This document shows, piece by piece, positions 44,140-52,693 of a stretch of DNA of 64,000 nucleotides. The first letter of the stretch is position 1. Every line of letters begins with the position of its first letter. The notes beneath the pieces are model-generated. The model had not been told where the DNA came from and did not search any database. It saw only the letters and a list, made by a program, of their open reading frames with translations. The position numbers and the translations under genes were made by a program. Source of the DNA: Mycolicibacterium rhodesiae JS60 (GTDB lineage: Bacteria; Actinomycetota; Actinomycetes; Mycobacteriales; Mycobacteriaceae); assembly GCA_000230935.2 (NCBI GenBank), contig AGIQ01000004.1, forward strand, positions 1-64,000. The letters run 5' to 3'.

Positions 44140-44500
44140 CCGGCGTGGCCTTGGTCCTGGCATTCGGTCTGGTGCTGCTGCTGAGTGTGTCGCTGCTGCG
44201 CAGCGGAATGCCGCGCCGGGAGCGGTTGACGGCGGCGTGGTTCGGGCCCAAGGGTTTCGCGTCGGTGGTGTACGGACTGCTGGCGTTGCAGTCGGGCATC
44301 CCTGACAGTCAACTCGTCTTCGATCTCGTCGCGGTGACCATCGCGTTGTCCATCGTTCTGCATTCGTCCACCGATGTCCCGGTGGCCCGGATGCTGCGAG
44401 TCGAGCCGCCCGGCAGGCGACCCGCCGGCCACCCGGACCCTGACGAGCCTGCCCGCACCCAAACGCGCATCGCCGGAGAATGCATGACGGGCACCCGGTG
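44140..44500 (+). pseudogene. C-terminal remnant of a CPA1/NhaP-type cation/proton antiporter
   Basis: One frame encodes the last two or three helices of a cation/proton antiporter: L-A-F-G-L-V-L-L-L-S-V-S, then W-F-G-P-K-G-F-A-S-V-V-Y-G, T-I-A-L-S-I-V-L-H-S-S-T-D and V-A-R-M-L. Homologues have ~10 further helices upstream, which are missing here; no start or Shine-Dalgarno is seen. Edges are approximate. It is therefore a truncated gene. The flanking 43873-44139 holds no recognisable gene apart from a GGCGGC/GCCGCC inverted repeat at 43992-44012. Confidence 0.75.
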
Positions 44501-44517
44501 CGACGTACGGTTTGGGG

Positions 44518-44964
44518 GTGCGCGCAGAGCAGATTGCCGAGCAGTTCCCCGTCGTCTCGTCGGATTCGGCGGCGTTGGACGCGGTGCGGTTGATGGCCGA
44601 GCAGCGGCTCCCCGGGTTGGTGGTGACCGATCCGCAGGGCAGGCCGCTGACGATACTTCCGGCTTCGCAGGTGGTGCGGTTGCTGGTGCCGGCCTACATC
44701 CAGGACGATCCATCGCTGGCCGGTGTGCTCGGCGAGCAGGCGGCCGACCGGATCGCCGACAAGCTGGGCGGCAAGTCGGTCGAGCAAGTACTGCCCAAGT
44801 CGGCGCCGCACATGCCGACCGTCCACGGCGACGACACCCTCGTCGAGGTCGCCGCGATCATGGCGCGCGATCATTCCCCGCTTGTCGCGGTGGTGGCCGG
44901 CAAGCAGCTTGTCGGCGTCATCACCGCATCGCGGTTGCTGGAAGTGGCGTTGCAGGCTCACTGA
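44518..44964 (+). CDS. CBS-domain-pair protein (Rv2683 family)
   Basis: A 148-residue protein made of two CBS motifs (P-V-V-S-S-D-S-A-A-L-D-A-V-R-L-M near the start and T-V-H-G-D-D-T-L-V-E-V-A-A-I-M later), which together bind an adenine nucleotide. TACGGT (44506-44511) ends 6 nt before GTG 44518, so a leaderless transcript is predicted. It is 23 bp upstream of the permease gene and probably regulates that transporter; M. tuberculosis Rv2683-Rv2684 show the same pair beside dxs1. Confidence 0.85.
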   Translation: MRAEQIAEQFPVVSSDSAALDAVRLMAEQRLPGLVVTDPQGRPLTILPASQVVRLLVPAYIQDDPSLAGVLGEQAADRIADKLGGKSVEQVLPKSAPHMPTVHGDDTLVEVAAIMARDHSPLVAVVAGKQLVGVITASRLLEVALQAH

Positions 44965-44987
44965 CGTCGGGAAGCGCGAGGTAACCG

Positions 44988-46277
44988 ATGGCCGCTGTCG
45001 CTCTCGCCGTGTTCGTCGCGGCCTACCTGCTGATCGCGACCGAGAAGATCAACAAGGTCAAGGCCGCCCTCGGGGGTGCCGCTGTGGTGGTGGCCATCGG
45101 CATCGTCGGCTCCGACGACGTCTTCTACTCCCGCGAGACCGGGATCGACTGGGATGTCATCTTTCTGCTGCTCGGCATGATGGTGATCGTCGGCGTGCTG
45201 CGCCAGACCGGCGTGTTCGAGTACACCGCGATCTGGGCGGCCAAGCGGGCCAAGGGTTCTCCGTTCCGGGTGATGATCCTGCTGGCGCTGATCACGGCCG
45301 GGGCCTCGGCTCTGCTGGACAACGTGACCACGGTGCTGCTCATCGCACCGGTGACACTCCTGGTCTGCGAACGGCTGGCCATCAATCCGGTGCCGTTCCT
45401 GCTCGCGGAGGTGTTCGCCTCCAACATCGGCGGCACGGCCACACTGATCGGCGACCCGCCGAACATCATCATCGCGAGCCGGGCGGGCTTGTCGTTCAAC
45501 GACTTCCTCGTGCACCTCGCGCCGCTGGTGGTGATCGCGCTGACGGTGTTCCTGGCGTCGCTGCCGCTGTTGTTCCGCGGCTCCTTCACCGTCGAGCCCG
45601 AGCGGGCTGCCGAGGTGATGTCGCTCAACGAGCGCGAGGCGATCCGGGACGTGCGCTTACTCGTCAAATGCGGGGTGGTCCTCGGTGCGGTCTTCACCGC
45701 GTTCATCGGCCACTCCCTGATCCACATCGAGCCGTCGGTAGTGGCACTTCTGGGCGCCGGTGTCCTGATCGTCATCTCCGGGGTCGAGCGCATGCACTAC
45801 CTGGGCAGTGTGGAGTGGGAGACGCTGCTGTTCTTCGCAGGCTTGTTCATCCTGGTCGGCGCGCTGGTGAAGACCGGGGTGATCGCCGTGGTGGCCCGGA
45901 TGGCCGGGGAGGCCACCGGCGGCAATCCCTTGTTGGCGGCGATGGCGATCTTGGTGGTGTCGGCGCTGCTGTCGGGTGTTATCGACAACATTCCCTACGT
46001 CGCGACGATGAGCCCGGTGGTTGCCGACCTCGCCGCGACAGTGGCCAATCCGGTTCACGGCGAGGCGCTGTGGTGGTCACTGGCCGTCGGCGCTGATTTC
46101 GGCGGCAACCTGACCGCGGTCGGCGCCAGCGCCAATGTCGTCATGCTCGGCATCGCGGCCAGGGAGGGTTATCCGATCAGTTTCTGGGAGTTCACCCGAA
46201 AGGGTGCGGTCGTCACAGCGCTGACGATCGGTGTTGCCGTCCCGTATGTATGGCTGCGCTATTTCATGTTCGGCTGA
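44988..46277 (+). CDS. ArsB/NhaD-type permease (ion-transporter superfamily, Rv2684-like)
   Basis: A 429-residue membrane protein with about 11 helices in two repeats. Each repeat has the helical-hairpin signature (A-L-L-D-N-V-T-T-V near residue 108, G-V-I-D-N-I-P-Y-V near residue 330), and G-G-T-A-T-L-I-G-D-P-P-N follows in the first. M. tuberculosis relatives are called ArsA/ArsB, but arsenite transport is not shown by sequence; NhaD-like Na+/H+ or anion transport is equally possible. AGG lies upstream of the ATG. It follows the CBS gene in one operon. Confidence 0.88.
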   Translation: MAAVALAVFVAAYLLIATEKINKVKAALGGAAVVVAIGIVGSDDVFYSRETGIDWDVIFLLLGMMVIVGVLRQTGVFEYTAIWAAKRAKGSPFRVMILLALITAGASALLDNVTTVLLIAPVTLLVCERLAINPVPFLLAEVFASNIGGTATLIGDPPNIIIASRAGLSFNDFLVHLAPLVVIALTVFLASLPLLFRGSFTVEPERAAEVMSLNEREAIRDVRLLVKCGVVLGAVFTAFIGHSLIHIEPSVVALLGAGVLIVISGVERMHYLGSVEWETLLFFAGLFILVGALVKTGVIAVVARMAGEATGGNPLLAAMAILVVSALLSGVIDNIPYVATMSPVVADLAATVANPVHGEALWWSLAVGADFGGNLTAVGASANVVMLGIAAREGYPISFWEFTRKGAVVTALTIGVAVPYVWLRYFMFG

Positions 46278-46457
46278 GCGGAGTTCAAGTCGGCGACCGC
46301 GTGGCCGTGGTGAGTTCACGCGTCGCCACCCATCGGCGGGTACACAGGGCGCGTAGCATCGCGGTTACCGGCGATACTTCGCATATGGCCATCAAGCCGT
46401 GTCATCGCTGAGTTGAAAAATATGCGGCCGGCTGACGGCCAAGATTGGAGCGTCGTC

Positions 46458-46889
46458 ATGACGCCACACCAGACACGAAAGAATTGCCATAACTCCACCC
46501 TGCCGGCGGCTACCCCGCGGTTGCGATTGAAGCCCAAGGCATCACGAAGTGGAAGCGTCGACGGGGCATGGTGGCCGCGCAGCGATGAGCTCGCAGTGGA
46601 GCTGCCAGATCTGTTGGCGGTGCTCTCGGTTCGGCTTGGTCGCATCGACCGGGTGTTGTATCGCAAGGATTCGTGGGCCAAGTCATCACGCAGGCTCGTC
46701 ACGGGTGGCGCGCCGGTGCGACTCGACGGCTATCAGCTTCAGCTGATCAACACCATCGAAGTCCTCGGAATGACGGGTGGTCGAATCACTCTGCTGGTGG
46801 TTCCGCCCCACACCGATGCCGGTGACGCCCACACCACCATGATGGCTGCCGCGCGAGCGGACGATACTGGCGCCGTAGCGATCGGCTAG
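46458..46889 (+). CDS. DUF5994 protein
   Basis: A 143-residue protein with the actinobacterial DUF5994 signature: R-L-R-L-K-P-K, V-D-G-A-W-W-P-R-S, L-A-V-L-S-V-R-L-G-R-I, and I-T-L-L-V-V-P-P. Function unknown. GGAG precedes the ATG at 46458. Upstream codons to 46413 are not conserved. It stands alone between the permease and the convergent DUF4010 operon. Confidence 0.8.
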   Translation: MTPHQTRKNCHNSTLPAATPRLRLKPKASRSGSVDGAWWPRSDELAVELPDLLAVLSVRLGRIDRVLYRKDSWAKSSRRLVTGGAPVRLDGYQLQLINTIEVLGMTGGRITLLVVPPHTDAGDAHTTMMAAARADDTGAVAIG

Positions 46890-46988
46890 GGCGATCAGGT
46901 GGTCGTTCTTCGGCCCGGCTCTGAGCTGAATTATATTGTCGGCCTGAATAATTCGATGGACTGACAGGGCGACCAAGAACGTGCCCGA

Positions 46989-48266
46989 TCAGCTGACGAT
47001 GAGGGTAGCGGTCAGCGCTACGCCGAAGACGATGGCCGGGCCGGTCATGCCGGCCAGGAACCCGAGCCCGAAACGTCGTCCGCCGGCGGTGAACGCCAGC
47101 ACGATCTTGACGAGCAGATTGGATCCCAGTGCCGCGGCGATCGCGACCAGCGCGGTGTCGACGGTGATATCACCTTTCGCGGCGAGGCTTGCCGCGGCGA
47201 CTGAGCCCGCGTGTGCGTCGGCAAGCCCGGCAGCGAAGGCAGCAAGCACCGCCCCTTGCGGTCCCAATACGGAAGCGCCCCAACGCCCGACGAACAGCGC
47301 GACAGTCAGTACCGCGGCGAGAACAAGAGCGGGCCTCAGCGCGAACGGCCGGGCGGCCGGCTTGGACTCCCCGTCGAGCTCGGGGGGCTGGCGGCGACTG
47401 CCGGCGGCGGTTCGGTAGACCGCTAGTGCGACACCGACGAGAATGATGGCCGCCGCGGCGACAGGCAGCCACAGCCTGCGCAGTACCCCGGCATCCACCA
47501 AGCCGATCACCAGCAGCAATTGCACAAAGGTGGCGCCGCTTGCCAGCAGTGCGCCCGCCAATGGGGCGCGCATACCGGCCGCGGTGCGACTGGCGCGCCC
47601 CATCGACGCCGTCGTCGCGCTTGCCGAGACGAACCCACCGGCCAAACCGGTCACGAGCAGTCCGCGCTGGGGCCCCAGCGCGCGAACGCCGATGTAGCCG
47701 ACCCAGCCGATGCCGGTGAGCAGCACGACCAGCAGCCATACTTTGGCCGGATTCAAGACACCGTACGGCCCGATCTGTCGGTCGGGCAGCAGCGGCAGGA
47801 TCACGAATGCGACCACGAAGAATTTGATCGCGTCCTCGAGTTCGATCTCGCTGACGATCTCGCGGGCGAAGTGGTGGATCTTGCTCTTCGAGACCAGCAG
47901 CAGCGTCACGATCACGGCGAGCGCCACGGCAAGCGCGGACCGGCTGTAGGCGAGCGCACCGAGTAGATAGGCGACAAGAGCCGCAATTTCGGTGGTGGTT
48001 CCCGGGTCTTCCTGACTCGTGCGAACGTAGCCGAACGCCAAAAGGGCTGCGACGCCGATCATTCCGGCCCCGACACACCATTGGTTGAAGCTCGCCGCGA
48101 CAGCGCCGGCGAGCGACAGCAGCGCAAACGACCGTGAACCGGCCGGCAGCTTGCGGCTGTGGCTTCGTTCACGCTCGAAGCCGAGCAACAATCCGATCGC
48201 CAACGCCACCAGGAACGGCTCGATCTGCGACAGGTCCAAAGCCAGGCTCCCCGTACCGAACGTCAC
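46989..48266 (-). CDS. MgtC/SapB-DUF4010 family membrane protein
   Basis: A 425-residue protein with about 12 helices. The N-terminal third is MgtC-like (A-I-G-L-L-L-G-F-E-R-E-R) and the rest is DUF4010. MgtC relatives modulate ATP synthase or Mg2+ stress responses, but this longer family has no defined role. The GTG start overlaps the stop of the small membrane gene by 4 nt, so it is the third gene of an operon with an SRPBCC protein. Confidence 0.83.
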   Translation of the reverse strand: MTFGTGSLALDLSQIEPFLVALAIGLLLGFERERSHSRKLPAGSRSFALLSLAGAVAASFNQWCVGAGMIGVAALLAFGYVRTSQEDPGTTTEIAALVAYLLGALAYSRSALAVALAVIVTLLLVSKSKIHHFAREIVSEIELEDAIKFFVVAFVILPLLPDRQIGPYGVLNPAKVWLLVVLLTGIGWVGYIGVRALGPQRGLLVTGLAGGFVSASATTASMGRASRTAAGMRAPLAGALLASGATFVQLLLVIGLVDAGVLRRLWLPVAAAAIILVGVALAVYRTAAGSRRQPPELDGESKPAARPFALRPALVLAAVLTVALFVGRWGASVLGPQGAVLAAFAAGLADAHAGSVAAASLAAKGDITVDTALVAIAAALGSNLLVKIVLAFTAGGRRFGLGFLAGMTGPAIVFGVALTATLIVS

Positions 48267-48550
48267 CGTGCAGGCACTGGTCGCGTTCCGTGCGCGATGA
48301 CCGTGGGTTCATCGTCGGGGCGACTTCGGGGTCGGCCTCGGTCATCGGTGCCCCACCCCGCGTACCCCAGCGCCGCGGCGACCGCGGTGTATATCGCCGC
48401 CTCCGACCACATGAAGCCCACCCCCCAGCGTCGTCCAAGAAAGACCGGCTCGCTGATGATTCCTCGGGATGTCGCCACTGCATATGCGGCGTGGGCGTAG
48501 GCCAGGGCGGCGAACGATCCCGACAAGAATTTGCACACTTCGCGGTTCAT
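48263..48550 (-). CDS. Small membrane protein of the DUF4010 operon
   Basis: A 95-residue protein with two hydrophobic segments (S-F-A-A-L-A-Y-A-H-A-A-Y-A and E-A-A-I-Y-T-A-V-A-A-A-L-G-Y) and a charged tail. GGAGAGG stands 8 nt before the ATG. It lies between the SRPBCC and DUF4010 genes, overlapping the latter by 4 nt. I do not recognise the family. Confidence 0.7.
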   Translation of the reverse strand: MNREVCKFLSGSFAALAYAHAAYAVATSRGIISEPVFLGRRWGVGFMWSEAAIYTAVAAALGYAGWGTDDRGRPRSRPDDEPTVIAHGTRPVPAR

Positions 48551-48575
48551 GATGAATTCCTCTCCTCGAGCGGTA

Positions 48576-49058
48576 TCACTGGGCGGTGGGGTGCAGCCGC
48601 TCACGTATCAACGGGAATTCGGTATGGACATGCCGATCCATTGCCGCGGCGAATCGCGGCGAAAAGTACATCTTCAGAAGCGGATCGAGGATACGGCCCG
48701 GTCCTGTCCACCCGGCCGTAATCGTATGACGGACGTGGACACAACCGGCGCGATCGGTGACCTCTATCGTCAACCAAGCCGGCAGGCAGATGCCCTTCTT
48801 CAGTTGCCAGACGATCTTTCGGCCCGGCTCGGCCTCGACGACCACCGCCGTCATCCGAAGGCGACGCTTGCCGATGAACTCGTCCATGAAGACCGCATCG
48901 CCGACATGGTCGGCGTTGCCCACGGCGACGGGGCGCAGATGCAGGTGTACTCCTGGCCACCATTTCTGGTAGCCCGCGTCGGTGCACTCGGACAGAAAGT
49001 CGGTGACCTCCGCTCCGGTCAAACCGGGAACGGTGACTTCGGATCGGATTGTCAACAC
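48576..49058 (-). CDS. SRPBCC-fold protein
   Basis: A 160-residue protein with a START/Bet v1-like (SRPBCC) pattern: I-R-S-E-V-T-V-P at the first strand, W-W-P-G-V-H near residue 33 and a long C-terminal helix (M-D-R-H-V-H-T-E-F). Such folds bind hydrophobic ligands. GTG 49058 has GGGAGG 7 nt upstream. First gene of the three-gene operon that ends with DUF4010. Confidence 0.75.
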   Translation of the reverse strand: MLTIRSEVTVPGLTGAEVTDFLSECTDAGYQKWWPGVHLHLRPVAVGNADHVGDAVFMDEFIGKRRLRMTAVVVEAEPGRKIVWQLKKGICLPAWLTIEVTDRAGCVHVRHTITAGWTGPGRILDPLLKMYFSPRFAAAMDRHVHTEFPLIRERLHPTAQ

Positions 49059-49169
49059 CGTCGGACCTCCCGGAGCATGGCGTGGGTGCAACGCTATTGC
49101 CGGTCGCCTCGCGAGCATCAGGGTCCAACGTCATCGGGTTTGTGGTACGAAGTCGCCGCCTGTCACCGA

Positions 49170-49415
49170 CCAGAAGCGATGCCGCGGCCTCACGGGCGGC
49201 TATGACGCACTCATTGTGGACCGTGGTTGCCTGTGATGGACGGCTCGGACCTGATCGCGCTGCTGAGGTCGAAAGGGATCGCGACACCCGCTCTGATCTT
49301 GACGGCGCGGGGAGCGGTGGATGACCGCGTCGAAGGCCTCGACGCGGGCGCGCAGGACTACCTGGTCAAACCTCTCGAGGTCCCCGAGCTGCTCGCGGCT
49401 GGACCGGGTGACTCG
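49170..49415 (+). pseudogene. Decayed response-regulator receiver domain
   Basis: Two frames must be joined to read an OmpR-type receiver domain: Y-D-A-L-I-V-D-R-G (with the phosphoacceptor Asp) up to about 49225, then P-V-M-D-G-S-D-L-I-A-L-L-R, L-I-L-T-A-R-G-A-V-D-D-R and D-A-G-A-Q-D-Y-L-V-K-P-L from 49230. One base is missing between them. The N-terminal strand and the whole DNA-binding domain are gone, and the sequence after the receiver is not recognisable. Edges are approximate. No partner kinase is nearby. Confidence 0.78.
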
Positions 49416-49486
49416 CCCGGTGCCCACGGTTGGCGCTGGCCCTCGTCGAAGACACCTGATGCCGGTGGACCTAATCGTGGTGGAGC

Positions 49487-50221
49487 TCAGGATTTCTGGG
49501 TCGCCGTGATCGCGGCCAGCGTCTGGGCGATGTCGGTCTCGGCGCGGGCTTTGTCGAAGCCGAGTCGGTGCAGCGTGCCGTCGGCGTCTTCGGCCTCCAT
49601 CAGGGCCAGCAGCATGTGCTCGGTGCCGATGTAGTTGTGGCCCAACCGAAGTGCCTCGCGGAAGGTCAGTTCGAGTGCTTTGCGCGCCTGGGCGTCGAAC
49701 GGGATCAGCGCGGGCATTTCGGCCGCCGCGGGTGGCAACGTGATGGCGTCGCGCACGGCGTCGTGGGTGATCTGCTGGGCGCGCAGCAGGGGAGTGGCCA
49801 GCGCGGCCGGATCGGTGAGCAGGCCCAAGAGGAGGTGATCCGCATTGATTTCAGCGTTACTGGCCTGGTGGGCGGCGTTCTGGGCGGCGACGATGGCGGC
49901 GCGCGCACGTGGGGTGAAACGGGCGAAGCCCTGGGCGGGGTCGAGGTCGTTAGCGTCGAGGTTGGTCAGCTTGGGCACGAAGCGCTTCTGGGCGGCCTGC
50001 TTGGTGACGCCCATGCTCTTGCCGATGTCGGTCCAGGACGCGCCGGAGCGGCGGGCCTGGTCGACGAAGTGACCGATCAGGTGGTCGGCGAGGTCGCCGA
50101 GGGCCTCCGCGGTGAGCACGGCGTCAGCCAGCTGTTCGAGGGCGTCGCTGTGGACGCGTTTGATGGCGTCGATGAGGTCGTCGAGGCGTACGGGGTAGGC
50201 GATGCGAGCCGGCTCTTCCAT
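49487..50221 (-). CDS. clpC2: ClpC2-like protein: HTH plus Clp N-terminal repeats, no ATPase
   Basis: A 244-residue protein. Residues ~30-85 contain a helix-turn-helix (S-W-T-D-I-G-K-S-M-G-V-T-K-Q-A). Residues ~100-240 hold two Clp_N repeats (A-D-H-L-L-L-G-L-L and T-E-H-M-L-L-A-L-M). There is no AAA+ module. ClpC2 of mycobacteria is reported to bind ClpC1-directed cyclic peptides through the Clp_N part and to repress its own gene. Two palindromes lie over its promoter and support autoregulation. TACGGT (50228-50233) ends 6 nt before the ATG: predicted leaderless. Confidence 0.9.
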   Translation of the reverse strand: MEEPARIAYPVRLDDLIDAIKRVHSDALEQLADAVLTAEALGDLADHLIGHFVDQARRSGASWTDIGKSMGVTKQAAQKRFVPKLTNLDANDLDPAQGFARFTPRARAAIVAAQNAAHQASNAEINADHLLLGLLTDPAALATPLLRAQQITHDAVRDAITLPPAAAEMPALIPFDAQARKALELTFREALRLGHNYIGTEHMLLALMEAEDADGTLHRLGFDKARAETDIAQTLAAITATQKS

Positions 50222-50223
50222 GC

Positions 50224-50268
50224 GTCAACCGTAAGTTGACGTTCCAAATTCGTCAACCACGAGTTGAC
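50224..50268. promoter_or_regulatory. Twin palindromic operator of clpC2
   Basis: GTCAAC-CGTAA-GTTGAC (50224-50240) and GTCAAC-CACGA-GTTGAC (50252-50268) are perfect 6-bp-arm palindromes, 28 bp centre to centre. On the minus strand the first covers the clpC2 -10 hexamer TACGGT and reaches within 3 bp of its start codon; the second lies around -31 to -47. A dimeric repressor bound at both would block polymerase. The ClpC2 helix-turn-helix is the natural candidate. Confidence 0.8.
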
Positions 50269-50303
50269 GGTGTAGCCCTCATGCCGTCGGGTATCCGCGA
50301 ATC

Positions 50304-50756
50304 ATGCCAACTGCTGCTACTCGCGACATCAGTGCACCGCGCATCCGGGTATGGGAGGTGTTGGCCGACGGCTGGAGCTACTCGCAGTGGGTCGTCGGCA
50401 ACAGCCGCATGCGCGCGGTCGATGCCGACTGGCCGGCGCCAGGGACGCGCATCCTGCACTCCATCGGGGTCTGGCCGGCCGTCGTCGACGACGAGACCGT
50501 CGTACTCAGCTGCACGCCGCAGGAGGAATTGGTGCTGCTGGCTCGGCTCGGTCCGGCCGGCGCGGCCCGGATCACCCTGCGGCTCAGCGACATCGAGGGC
50601 GGATGTCGCGTCGAGATGACGGAGGTGGCCGTGGAGGGCCCGATGCGGTTCGTCCCCGACCGGATCCAACTCACCGGCATCTGGCCGCGCAACCGCGAAT
50701 GCACCTGGCGGTTGGCCAACCTCGCTGAGCATCGGGAGCCGGCCGCACTCGAGTAG
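50304..50756 (+). CDS. SRPBCC (polyketide cyclase-like) protein
   Basis: A 150-residue START/Bet v1-fold protein: R-V-W-E-V-L-A-D-G-W-S-Y-S-Q-W-V near residue 15, P-A-P-G-T-R-I-L-H and E-M-T-E-V-A-V-E-G-P. It probably binds a hydrophobic ligand; nothing specifies which. No Shine-Dalgarno precedes ATG 50304, and TATCCG 6 nt upstream is one base off a -10. It is divergent from clpC2, so the twin operator may also influence it. Confidence 0.82.
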   Translation: MPTAATRDISAPRIRVWEVLADGWSYSQWVVGNSRMRAVDADWPAPGTRILHSIGVWPAVVDDETVVLSCTPQEELVLLARLGPAGAARITLRLSDIEGGCRVEMTEVAVEGPMRFVPDRIQLTGIWPRNRECTWRLANLAEHREPAALE

Positions 50757-50852
50757 GGTCCGCCGCGACGTTCAGCAAACGCCGCGCCGCCCACCGTGGC
50801 CTTTCGGAGATTCCGCCACGAGCGGTGCGGCGCAATCCATAAACTCGGCGGC

Positions 50853-52691
50853 ATGGCAGGCCTGCGCAAATCCCAAGAGCAGCCCGACCTGAGCAAGATC
50901 GACAACCGGGCGCCGTCGGTGCCGCGGATGTTCCTTGACCGGGTCGCGGCTACGCCCACCAGCGAAGCGTTTCGCTATCCCGACAATGACGGGTGGACGA
51001 GTGTCACCTGGCAGCAGGTCGGTGATCGCGTCGAACTGATCGCCGCCGGGTTGGTCTCGCTGGGTATCAACCCCGAGGACCGGGTCGCGTTGGCGTCGGG
51101 GACCCGTTACGAGTGGGTGGTGGTCGACTTCGGCATCCTGGCGGCCGGCGCCGCCACGACGACGGTCTATCCGAGCACCAACGCCGAGGACACCGCGTTC
51201 ATCGTCGCCAACTCCGGCAGCCGAATCGTGGTGGCGGAGAACCAGTCGCAGGTCGACAAGCTGGTCGCGCACCGCAGCGAAGTGCCGGCCGTCGAGAAGG
51301 TGGTGATCATCGACGGCGCCGGTGACGGCGACTGGGTGATCACCCTCGAGGAACTCGAACAGCTGGGCAAGCAGTTGCTGGCCGACACCCCGACCGCGGT
51401 GACCGATCGGATCGACGCGATCCGCCCCGATCAGCTGGCCACCCTGATCTATACCTCCGGCACCACCGGCAAGCCCAAAGGGGTACGGCTGCACCACGAG
51501 GCCTGGACCTACACCGCGGCGGCGTTGCAATCCCTGCACGTGCTGTCCGAGAGGGACCTCAATTACTTGTGGCTGCCGCTGGCCCACTCGTTCGGCAAGG
51601 TCATGCTCGCGATGCCGTTGGTGATGGGCTTCCCGACGGTCATCGACGGTCGCGTCGACAAGATCGTCGAGAACCTGGCGATCATCAAGCCGACGTTCAT
51701 GGGCGCGGTGCCGCGCATCTTCGAAAAGGTGCACGGCCGAATCACCGAGACGATCGCCGAAGAGGGCGGATTCAAAAAGACCCTCTTCGACTGGGCGATC
51801 GACGTGGGCTTGCGGGTATCGCGCGCCAACCAGGCCGGTCACCGAATCGGGGCGGGGCTGGCCTTGCAGCGCGCGATCGCCGACCGGCTGGTGTTCTCCA
51901 CCATTCGCCAGCGGTTCGGCGGACGGCTGCGCTTCTTCATCTCCGGCTCGGCTGCGCTGGACCGCGACGTCGCCCAATGGTTCGACGCCGTCGGCGCGAT
52001 CGTGCTGGAGGGCTACGGGCTGACCGAGACGTCGGCGGCGTCGTCACTGAACCGCCCGGAGGCCTACCGGTTCGGCACGGTGGGGTGGACGTTGCCCTAC
52101 ACCGACGTCAAGATCGCCGAGGACGGCGAGGTGCTCCTCAAGGGGCCGGGTGTGATGAGCGGGTATCACGACCTGCCCGAGGCCACCGCCGAAGCCATCA
52201 ACGGTGAAGGATGGTTCCATACTGGCGACATCGGTGAGCTCGACGCCGAGGGGTACCTGCGGATCACCGACCGCAAGAAGGACATGTTCAAGACGTCGCA
52301 GGGCAAGTATGTGGCGCCCTCTGCGATCTCGGCAGCGTTCAAGGGCCTGTGCCCGTTCGCCAGCGAGATCATCGTCTATGGCGAGGGGAAGCCGTACTGT
52401 GTCGCTTTGGTGAGCCTGGACGGAGAGGCGATTCGGGAGTGGGCCGACCGAAATGGACTGGAGGGCAAGTCCTTCAGTGAGATCGCACGCGACGAGAAGA
52501 CCAAGGAGATGGTCGAGGGGTACGTGGAGACCCTCAACAAGCACCTCAACCGCTGGGAGCAGGTGAAGCGGGTCGGCATCATAGATCGCGAATTGACAGT
52601 CGAGGCAGGCGATTTGACGCCAAGTCTGAAGCTCAAGCGTAAGGCCGTCGTGGAGAATTTCCACGACAACATCGATCAGCTGTACGGGTAG
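50853..52691 (+). CDS. Long-chain fatty acyl-CoA ligase (FadD family)
   Basis: A 612-residue ANL-superfamily enzyme that activates long-chain fatty acids through an acyl-adenylate to acyl-CoA. The P-loop motif Y-T-S-G-T-T-G-K-P-K-G lies near residue 196, the A5 motif G-Y-G-L-T-E-T near 385, A7 T-G-D-I near 451 and A8 R-I-T-D-R-K-K-D near 464; the terminal catalytic lysine is in L-K-L-K-R-K. TAAACT (50840-50845) ends 7 nt before ATG 50853, so a leaderless transcript is likely. The exact fadD number cannot be assigned from the sequence alone. Confidence 0.92.
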   Translation: MAGLRKSQEQPDLSKIDNRAPSVPRMFLDRVAATPTSEAFRYPDNDGWTSVTWQQVGDRVELIAAGLVSLGINPEDRVALASGTRYEWVVVDFGILAAGAATTTVYPSTNAEDTAFIVANSGSRIVVAENQSQVDKLVAHRSEVPAVEKVVIIDGAGDGDWVITLEELEQLGKQLLADTPTAVTDRIDAIRPDQLATLIYTSGTTGKPKGVRLHHEAWTYTAAALQSLHVLSERDLNYLWLPLAHSFGKVMLAMPLVMGFPTVIDGRVDKIVENLAIIKPTFMGAVPRIFEKVHGRITETIAEEGGFKKTLFDWAIDVGLRVSRANQAGHRIGAGLALQRAIADRLVFSTIRQRFGGRLRFFISGSAALDRDVAQWFDAVGAIVLEGYGLTETSAASSLNRPEAYRFGTVGWTLPYTDVKIAEDGEVLLKGPGVMSGYHDLPEATAEAINGEGWFHTGDIGELDAEGYLRITDRKKDMFKTSQGKYVAPSAISAAFKGLCPFASEIIVYGEGKPYCVALVSLDGEAIREWADRNGLEGKSFSEIARDEKTKEMVEGYVETLNKHLNRWEQVKRVGIIDRELTVEAGDLTPSLKLKRKAVVENFHDNIDQLYG

Positions 52692-52693
52692 CC

